From: Myxococcales bacterium
Lineage (GTDB): Bacteria > Myxococcota > Polyangia > Fen-1088
DNA: 11,311 nucleotides
Assembly: GCA_003157315.1 (NCBI GenBank)
Contig: PMJE01000302.1
Span: 5,023 to 16,333 of the forward strand
Direction of reading: 5' to 3'
Shown one piece after another: positions 1 to 5,339 of this stretch. A model generated the notes under the pieces. That model ran no database searches. It worked only from the letters and a program-made list of their open reading frames with translations, and was not told the origin of the DNA. Position 1 is the stretch's first letter; every line of letters starts with the position of its first letter. Both the position numbers and the translations under genes were made by a program.

Positions 1-1263
1 TACCAGGTCCAGATCTCGACCGTGGCCACTCTCACCAGCAAGCTGCAGGCACTGCAAAGTGCGGCCGACGCACTTGGCACTTCGGGCCTGGCACCCATCC
101 AGGCAACCTCGACTTATGCGGACTTCACCGTGTCCGGCTCGGCACAAAGCGAGGGCACCAGCACGGTTCAAGTCGCGAAGATGGCGCTCGCTGCCAAGCT
201 ACGCAGTGGGACCGGCCTCTCGTCGGCGCAGACCGACGCCGGCCTGACCGGCAGCCTCCAGTTCAGCATTGACGGCGCCACCGTTCCAAGCCAGGCCATC
301 ACCGTGACCGGCCTAAGCTTGTCCGCCATTGCTGAGGCTATCAACAAGCAGGTTTCGCAGGTAACCGCCTCGGTGGTCTCGGACGGCAGCAAATATTACC
401 TGTCAGTAAGTCGCAACAGCACGGGGTACGCGACCACTGATAGTGGCCCTGGTGATGCCCTCAAAGTCGTTGGCACCGATCCTGGCTTCAGTTTTCAGAG
501 CCTTCAAACGGCGCAGAACGCCTCTCTGACCGTGGACGGTCTCCAGATCACAAGTCAGAAGAACACCATAACCGGCGCCATTCCTGGTGTGACCTTGAAC
601 CTGACCGGACAGTCCGGCTCGGCCACGAATGTCACCTTCGCCAGCGACTCCAGTTCGTCCGCGGCGAGCATCAACAACTTCGTCAACGCCTACAATGACG
701 TGGTCACCGCCCTTACCAGTCAACTGCAGCCCGATCCGTCACAAGCAGCCACCAACAACCCGCTGGCCGGCTCATATCTGCTCAGCCTCGAAAGCGACAT
801 GCAGAGCTTGTTCTCCCAAAGCGTCGGCGGCAGCGGCGCGGTACAAACCCTGTCCGACCTGAACATCAGCCTGCAGGACGACGGGACGATCGCCATCGAC
901 AAGCTCCCATATCAGAACACCTTTGCCGAGGCCCTGGCCGCAGATCCGAGCGGCGCCAACAAGCTGTTTACCACGGCCAAGACAGGCATCACGGCTTTGG
1001 TGGACGCTTTGGTCTCAAAGCAGACTGATCCGGTAAGTGGGGCATTGGTTGGCGAGACCCAGGAGTTGAATAGCAACGTTAGTGCGCTAGACGGCACGAT
1101 CAACTACTGGCAAACGTATCTGGACAACGAGCGCACCAGACTGACCTCCGAGTTCACCGCCATGGAACAGACGGTCGCCACGCTCAATACCGCCAGCAAC
1201 TACCTGAACGCGCTCTTTTACTCCAGCACGAATACCAGCTACAAGACCACCAGCAACGGGTGA
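1..1263 (+). CDS. fliD: FliD, flagellar filament cap protein (hook-associated protein 2), 5' end missing
   Basis: FliD forms the cap at the tip of the filament and helps exported flagellin to fold and assemble outside the cell. The frame is open from the first base of the window, so the GTG at 22 is internal and the visible part is 420 residues. About 45 N-terminal residues are probably missing, because the first visible residues (YQVQISTVATLTSKLQAL) match the stretch after the start of the FliD N-terminal domain. The FliD C-domain hallmark FVNAYNDVV is at visible residues 227-235. A C-terminal coiled coil with ERTRLTSEFTAMEQTVATLN starts near residue 377 and ends in the typical SNYLNALF before the stop. 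The middle is Ser/Thr/Gly-rich, as expected of the variable D2-D3 domains. It converges on motB with 150 bp between, so it belongs to a different transcription unit. Family assignment is confident; the true start lies outside the window. Confidence 0.93.
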   Translation, partial: YQVQISTVATLTSKLQALQSAADALGTSGLAPIQATSTYADFTVSGSAQSEGTSTVQVAKMALAAKLRSGTGLSSAQTDAGLTGSLQFSIDGATVPSQAITVTGLSLSAIAEAINKQVSQVTASVVSDGSKYYLSVSRNSTGYATTDSGPGDALKVVGTDPGFSFQSLQTAQNASLTVDGLQITSQKNTITGAIPGVTLNLTGQSGSATNVTFASDSSSSAASINNFVNAYNDVVTALTSQLQPDPSQAATNNPLAGSYLLSLESDMQSLFSQSVGGSGAVQTLSDLNISLQDDGTIAIDKLPYQNTFAEALAADPSGANKLFTTAKTGITALVDALVSKQTDPVSGALVGETQELNSNVSALDGTINYWQTYLDNERTRLTSEFTAMEQTVATLNTASNYLNALFYSSTNTSYKTTSNG

Positions 1264-1302
1264 TGAGCTAACCAGCATCGCTTGGACCGTGCACTAGAGT
1301 CA

Positions 1303-1406
1303 ACCACAGAGAGCACGGAGGTGACAGGGCCGGGTCGGAAGGGAATTGATTGGGTTGGCGCAGTCCGAACCGCCTCTTCCATTCCGATCGCTGTGGTCGC
1401 TGTGGT
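1303..1406. repeat. Imperfect intergenic palindrome between convergent fliD and motB
   Basis: The outer arms are ACCACAG (1303-1309) and CTGTGGT (1400-1406), and a further CTGTGGT lies at 1391-1397. Inside them, GTCGGAAGGGAA near 1334-1345 pairs imperfectly with TTCCATTCCGATC near 1377-1389, and GGTT/AACC pairs flank the centre. It could form a long interrupted stem in transcripts from either strand and may separate the two convergent units. No T-tract follows either arm, so it is not a canonical intrinsic terminator. From memory, 'CCACAGAG..CACAGAG'-type palindromes recur between genes in several GC-rich environmental phyla; copy number here was not tested. Confidence 0.55.
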
Positions 1407-1413
1407 GAAATAG

Positions 1414-2187
1414 CTATCGCGCTATGGCGTCGAGGGCGTCCTGCGCTTTGATCTCCAAGACCAGTTCCACCCGGCGATTGATTTCGCGCCCTTGGGGTGT
1501 GCTGTTGTCACCGATAGGCCGCGCCGAGCCCTGGCCGGCAGCGGTGAGCAACTTGCCGTCGATGTGGTGGGCGCCCTGCATATAGCTGGCCACGGCAGCG
1601 GCGCGCGATGCTGACAGATCCCAGTTGTCGCGGAAGCGCGTGTGCGCCGCGGTTTGGTCGTCGGTGTGGCCTTCGATGCGGATGGCCCGGTGGAACTGGG
1701 CCAGCTCGGTGGCGATGGCGTCCAGCACGGGAATCATCTCGGGCCGGATCGCGGCCTGCGAAGGATCGAAGAAGTGTGACGCTGACAAACGAATCATGAG
1801 CCGGCGTCCCTCCGTGTGCATGAGCACAGTGGGAGGATTGTCGGGCCGTTCGAGCAGCAGTCCCTTCAGCCTCTTCTCGATGCGGCGGCGTACTGCCTCG
1901 ACGGCCTCGACCTCCTGCTTGTTCGGGCCCGCTTCGCCCATGTTGGTCACGCAACCACCCTCGCTGACCGGCCCTTCGAAGATGGGTAGCTGATCGGAGC
2001 CACCCGTGCCCTTGAAGTGCATGGCGAACTTTACCGACTTGACCACCTCGACCATGCGCTTCTGATCGATGCGGCTGACCGAATACATGACCACGAAGAA
2101 GGCGAAGAGCAGAGTCATGAAGTCGGCATAGGACACCAGCCAGCGCTCGTGGTTCTCGTGTTCCTCTGCGTGTTGTTTCTTTGCCAT
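1414..2187 (-). CDS. motB: MotB, flagellar motor stator protein with OmpA-like peptidoglycan-binding domain
   Basis: MotB pairs with MotA to form the ion-driven stator and anchors it to peptidoglycan. The 257-residue product has a charged cytoplasmic N-terminus, then one transmembrane helix at about 16-38 (WLVSYADFMTLLFAFFVV). D22 sits in the conserved SYADFMTLL motif as the ion-binding aspartate. An amphipathic plug-like stretch follows at about 40-58. The OmpA-like domain spans about 125-245, with EGHTDD at 172-177, the R-x-N-W-D-L-S-x-R region at 185-195 and INRRVEL at 236-242. Length and architecture are normal. The ATG start lies 3 nt after the motA stop, indicating translational coupling. 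Whether H+ or Na+ drives it cannot be decided from these motifs. Confidence 0.97.
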   Translation of the reverse strand: MAKKQHAEEHENHERWLVSYADFMTLLFAFFVVMYSVSRIDQKRMVEVVKSVKFAMHFKGTGGSDQLPIFEGPVSEGGCVTNMGEAGPNKQEVEAVEAVRRRIEKRLKGLLLERPDNPPTVLMHTEGRRLMIRLSASHFFDPSQAAIRPEMIPVLDAIATELAQFHRAIRIEGHTDDQTAAHTRFRDNWDLSASRAAAVASYMQGAHHIDGKLLTAAGQGSARPIGDNSTPQGREINRRVELVLEIKAQDALDAIAR

Positions 2188-2190
2188 GGT

Positions 2191-2958
2191 CTAGCTCTTG
2201 CCCGAAGGCTTGGTGTGGCCGCCGGCGTAGGCGCGGATCTTCTCTTCCAGCACCCGGGGATTAAGCCCGGCCTGAATAGAGAGCACACCCTCGGCGATGA
2301 GAGTGCTCCGCTCCTTGTCCAGCGACAGCTTGCGTTTGACCTTGTTCGCGATCGGCAGGAACAGAATGTTGGCACTACCCACACCGTACACCGTGGCCAC
2401 GAAGGCGGTGGCAATGCCGCCCCCGAGCTTGGAGGGGTCATTGAGGTTCTCCATTACGTGAATCAGGCCCAACACCGCACCTAAAATGCCAATAGTCGGG
2501 GCATAGCCACCCGCAGCCTCAAATACCTTGGCCCCCACCGTGTCCTCCTCGAAATGGAGCATAATCTCCGTTTCCAACGCGTCACGAGTCACCGCGGCGT
2601 CCACTCCATCGACGATGAAGCCCACCGCCCGCTTGAGGAAATTGTCCTTAATGGCCGGAAGGCGTTGTTCCAGCGCAAGCACGCCATCCCGTCGTGCGAC
2701 ACCCGCCAGCTCCACGATCTGCTGCACGATCTGCTCAAGGTCGTTCTTCCTGTCCCGCAAAGCCATCCCCGCCAGTTTCAATCCTCGCACGAAGTCCTTC
2801 AGCGGATAGCTGACCGCCACGGCGCCGATGGTGCCGCCGAAGACGATGAGTGCTGCCGTGCCCTGAACGATCGATCCGACATGTCCACCTTCCAGTAGTT
2901 GGCCGAAAAGAATCCCGCCGATTGCGATGACCACGCCGAGTATTGTTGTGATGTCCAT
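2191..2958 (-). CDS. motA: MotA, flagellar motor stator protein
   Basis: MotA is the inner-membrane stator subunit that surrounds the MotB helix and pushes on FliG in the rotor. The 255-residue product has four hydrophobic segments: about 4-22 and 30-50 at the N-terminus, and 151-170 and 180-203 near the C-terminus. A cytoplasmic domain lies between the two pairs. That domain holds the torque-generating motif ARRDGVLALE (88-97), whose R90 and E97 correspond in position to the charged residues that contact FliG in Escherichia coli. The conserved prolines are P154 in GYAPTIGILGAVLGLI and P202 in LPIANK, after the family signature GIATAFVATVYG. The ATG is 3 nt downstream of the flbD stop, with an AGGAG about 11 nt upstream. 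Nothing suggests truncation. Confidence 0.97.
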   Translation of the reverse strand: MDITTILGVVIAIGGILFGQLLEGGHVGSIVQGTAALIVFGGTIGAVAVSYPLKDFVRGLKLAGMALRDRKNDLEQIVQQIVELAGVARRDGVLALEQRLPAIKDNFLKRAVGFIVDGVDAAVTRDALETEIMLHFEEDTVGAKVFEAAGGYAPTIGILGAVLGLIHVMENLNDPSKLGGGIATAFVATVYGVGSANILFLPIANKVKRKLSLDKERSTLIAEGVLSIQAGLNPRVLEEKIRAYAGGHTKPSGKS

Positions 2959-2961
2959 CGG

Positions 2962-3195
2962 CTATCGTTCTCCTGGCGGAACACTATCGGGCAGCGCTGC
3001 TACCACTCGCAGGGCTCCGTTGACCTGGCGTCTGTACTCGAGCACCCGTGCCACCACCTCTGCCACGGTATCCTGCACCAGAAACTGGTGGCCGTTGGTC
3101 AAGGTGAGCATGGTGTCGGGCGTGCTTTCCACCGTGGCGATGAGCTCGGCGTTTACCACCATGGTTTTGTGATCGAGCCGCGTGATGTAGATCAT
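2962..3195 (-). CDS. flbD: FlbD/SwrD family flagellar protein
   Basis: This 77-residue protein opens with MIYITRLDHKTMVVNAELI and continues with ESTPDTMLTLTNGHQFLV and a V-x-E-V-V-x-R-V-L-E-Y-R-R helix. This is the full pattern of the small FlbD family, called SwrD in Bacillus subtilis, where it raises motor power by supporting stator function. It is unrelated to the Caulobacter transcription factor also called FlbD. The ATG at 3195 was chosen because family members start exactly at this M-I-x-x-T-R; an in-frame TTG at 3213 would add six residues without support. It lies between flgE and motA, as in the Bacillus order downstream of flgE, and being next to motAB fits a stator role. A Pro-containing tail of about 15 residues follows the core. 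Confidence 0.9.
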   Translation of the reverse strand: MIYITRLDHKTMVVNAELIATVESTPDTMLTLTNGHQFLVQDTVAEVVARVLEYRRQVNGALRVVAALPDSVPPGER

Positions 3196-3296
3196 GGCTT
3201 CGCGTTCGTGCAAAGGGTTTGCGAGAAGGACGAGGGACGCTTGTGCGCCGAAAGCCGGCGGGCCGGGCGCGTTCGCCGCGACCCGAAACAGTCGAA
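3196..3296 (-). other. Largest gap inside the minus-strand operon, with a small GC hairpin
   Basis: This 101-bp spacer between flgE and flbD is the largest in an otherwise tightly packed operon. It contains a perfect 5-bp hairpin, CGCCG-AAAGC-CGGCG, at 3246-3260 in GC-rich surroundings. No T-tract follows, so it does not look like a strong intrinsic terminator. I found no convincing sigma-54 (GG-N10-GC) or sigma-28 promoter. It may be an RNA-processing or attenuation point separating hook genes from stator genes, or only spacer. Confidence 0.35.
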
Positions 3297-4610
3297 CTAG
3301 CGGTGAATCATCATCAGATCAGACAGGAGCTGGTCGGCGGTGGTGAGCGTCTTGGAATTGGCTTCGAACTCACGCTGGGCCGCGATCATGTTGATGAACT
3401 CCTGCGAGAGGTCGACGTTGGACTGTTCCAAGGTACCCGCGCTTATGCTGCCCCGATCCGCAGTGGCGGGCGCTCCCAGGGTGGCGGGCCCTGAAGCGTT
3501 GGTTTCCCGGTAAAGCGATCCGCCCGAGCGCGAGAGCTGGTCAGGGGCTGCGAAATTGCCGACCACGAGCTGGCCCAATACCCGACTCTGGCCGTTGGTG
3601 AACACGCCGGTTATCGCGCCGTCGCTCCCGATGGAAAGGCCGCTGAGGCTGCCGGAAGTAAACCCCGCCTGGCTGACGAAACTCGCCGCCGATGGGGACG
3701 CGTACTGGGTGATCCCATCCAGGCCAGTCCCGCCGGCGGCGGTACCTGTGCCAAAGTTGAAGGTGAGGGGCTGCGGGTTGGTTGCATTGATGGGATTGAA
3801 GTTGTTCAGGGTGGTGGCGTTGGACACCAGGCGGCCCGAGGTGTCGAACTTCAATTCCCCAGTGGCGACCTCGGTCGCCGTTCCGGGGGTGCCACCTGTC
3901 AGGTTGGCGCCGTCGGTGACTGCGTGATAGGTCCAATCCCCGCTGCTGTTCATGCAGAAATAGATATTGAGCTGCACCGGCTTACCGAGCGAGTCGTAGA
4001 CCTCCATGCTGGTCGAGAAATTGGAGGTGTTACTGGCATTGGTGGGATCCCAGCCAAGGTAGCCGGTTGTGGGGTCGGCATTCTCCGTCGGATTGGCGGT
4101 GGCACTCAGATTGCCCTCGATGGTGATTCCATCAGTCGGTTTGGCAGGCGCAGTCGCGTTGCCAACCTGCAAGTCGCCGAGGATTCCCGACGAGACGTTG
4201 CCACTCGCGTCAGCCTGCATGCCTTGCACGCGCAGCCCTTCCTCATTGACCAGGTAGCCGTTCTTGTCTGTGATGAACTGGCCGTCGCGGGTGTAGAAGG
4301 TGCCGCTGGCTCCGCCGTAGTTGCCCGAGAGCACGAACATGCCGTTGCCTTCGATGGCTACGTCCGTGTCCTGATTGGTGGTGGTGAAGGCGCCCTGGCT
4401 CATCAACTGTTGTACGGTGAGTGTACGCACGCCCAGGCCCTGTGAGCCCTGGCCAACGATTTGTTGGGCCATGGAATCTGCAAAGTCGACACGAGAAGCC
4501 TTGAAGCCAATGGTTTGGCTGTTGGCGATGTTGTCCCCGACCACCGACAGCTCATCCGTGGTTGAATTGAGGCCACTGGCACTGGAATACATTGCGGTCA
4601 AAAGACTCAT
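3297..4610 (-). CDS. flgE: FlgE, flagellar hook protein
   Basis: FlgE polymerises into the hook, the flexible joint between rod and filament. The 437-residue product starts with the rod/hook N-terminal helix (MSLLTAMYSSASGLNSTTDE, then VVGDNIANSQTIGFK at 23-37). FTTTNQDTDVAIEGNGMFVL follows at 75-94 and the FlgE D2 segment STSMEVYDSLGKPVQLNIYF at 199-218. It ends in the C-terminal helix SNVDLSQEFINMIAAQREFEANSK (397-420) and LLSDLMMI. The length and C-terminus separate it from the shorter rod protein FlgG. The ATG is preceded by GGAAAGGAAAAACACC, a good ribosome binding site, 21 nt after flgD. It has a single cysteine, C219, in D2. Confidence 0.95.
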   Translation of the reverse strand: MSLLTAMYSSASGLNSTTDELSVVGDNIANSQTIGFKASRVDFADSMAQQIVGQGSQGLGVRTLTVQQLMSQGAFTTTNQDTDVAIEGNGMFVLSGNYGGASGTFYTRDGQFITDKNGYLVNEEGLRVQGMQADASGNVSSGILGDLQVGNATAPAKPTDGITIEGNLSATANPTENADPTTGYLGWDPTNASNTSNFSTSMEVYDSLGKPVQLNIYFCMNSSGDWTYHAVTDGANLTGGTPGTATEVATGELKFDTSGRLVSNATTLNNFNPINATNPQPLTFNFGTGTAAGGTGLDGITQYASPSAASFVSQAGFTSGSLSGLSIGSDGAITGVFTNGQSRVLGQLVVGNFAAPDQLSRSGGSLYRETNASGPATLGAPATADRGSISAGTLEQSNVDLSQEFINMIAAQREFEANSKTLTTADQLLSDLMMIHR

Positions 4611-4618
4611 GGTGTTTT

Positions 4619-4626
4619 TCCTTTCC
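4619..4626 (-). promoter_or_regulatory. Ribosome binding site of flgE
   Basis: On the minus strand this reads GGAAAGGA. The AAGGA core ends 8 nt before the flgE ATG and lies entirely in the 21-nt flgD-flgE spacer, so flgE has its own strong initiation site. Confidence 0.7.
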
Positions 4627-4631
4627 GGTTG

Positions 4632-5327
4632 TTAGTGCGCGTTGCTGGTTGCCTGAATTTGATTGACGTCGCTAAGCGAGACAAGCGTGCCGCCAATGAT
4701 GAGTTGGGTGACTCCGTTCTGGAATGTTACGCCGGTGATGAGGCCGCTTGACTGCTGGGTCACTGCCACGGGATTGCCGGAGGCGTCGGTGGCTGTTACC
4801 TTGATGGTGTAGCTCCCGGGCGGCTGAGCCACGCCCGAGTCGTTGCATCCGTCCCAAGTCAAGGTGTTGGTTCCAGCCATGGGGCCGAACGGCTGGCGGC
4901 GTACTTGCTTTCCGTTGGCGTCATCGACTTCCATTTCGACGTCAGTTGCCGGCGCGGCCAGGGTGGCGCTGACGCTGATGTTTCCGTTCGCACTGAGGGT
5001 CATCTGGCTCGCGTTGTAGGTTGCGTACTTGCCCACCGAGGCCACGGCCACCGACACGGCGCCGGTTTGGTTGTTAGCCGATTGCAAAGCGAGCATCTGC
5101 GTGAGGGTGTCATTCGTGTTCTGCTGTTCTTCCAGCGCAGAAAACTGCGCCAACTGCGCGACGAAGGCGTTGCTGTCCATGGGAGAGGTGGGGTCCTGAT
5201 GCGCGAGCTGCGCTGTCAGGATCTTGAGGAACTCGTTCTTTCCCAGGGCGTTGGAGCCAGTCGCATTGGCCGGCTGCTTCGCAACCGACTGGCTCGCGCT
5301 GGTTGTGCTCGAGGTTGTGATGGACAT
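4632..5327 (-). CDS. flgD: FlgD, flagellar hook-capping (scaffolding) protein
   Basis: FlgD caps the growing hook and allows FlgE subunits to assemble; it is discarded when the hook is complete. The product is 231 residues from the ATG at 5327. The conserved N-terminal capping domain lies at about 28-75 (LGKNEFLKILTAQLAHQDPT, then MDSNAFVAQLAQFSALEEQQ). A FlgD Ig-like domain follows, with TLTWDGCNDSG at about 155-165 and PPGSYTIKVTATDASGNPV. The C-terminus is the usual GLITGVTFQNGVTQLIIGGT with SLSDVNQI. A GTG at 5342 overlapping the fliK stop would add five residues, but AAGGAG lies 6 nt before the ATG and falls inside that extension, so the ATG is preferred. The gene sits between fliK and flgE, the classical hook cluster. 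Confidence 0.94.
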   Translation of the reverse strand: MSITTSSTTSASQSVAKQPANATGSNALGKNEFLKILTAQLAHQDPTSPMDSNAFVAQLAQFSALEEQQNTNDTLTQMLALQSANNQTGAVSVAVASVGKYATYNASQMTLSANGNISVSATLAAPATDVEMEVDDANGKQVRRQPFGPMAGTNTLTWDGCNDSGVAQPPGSYTIKVTATDASGNPVAVTQQSSGLITGVTFQNGVTQLIIGGTLVSLSDVNQIQATSNAH

Positions 5328-5333
5328 GGTATT

Positions 5334-5339
5334 CTCCTT
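5334..5339 (-). promoter_or_regulatory. Ribosome binding site that fixes the flgD start
   Basis: The minus strand reads AAGGAG followed by 6 nt (AATACC) and then ATG at 5327. The site overlaps the last base of the fliK stop region and argues against the upstream GTG at 5342 as the flgD start. Confidence 0.75.

Noticed and set aside
1264..1413. Intrinsic terminator between fliD and motB
   Set aside because: Stem-forming arms are present but no T-tract follows on either strand; described as a palindrome instead.
3196..3296. Possible sigma-54 promoter in the flgE-flbD spacer
   Set aside because: On neither strand are GG and GC elements separated by the required 10 nt; the best plus-strand candidate (TGG at 3195, TGC at 3209) has the wrong spacing.
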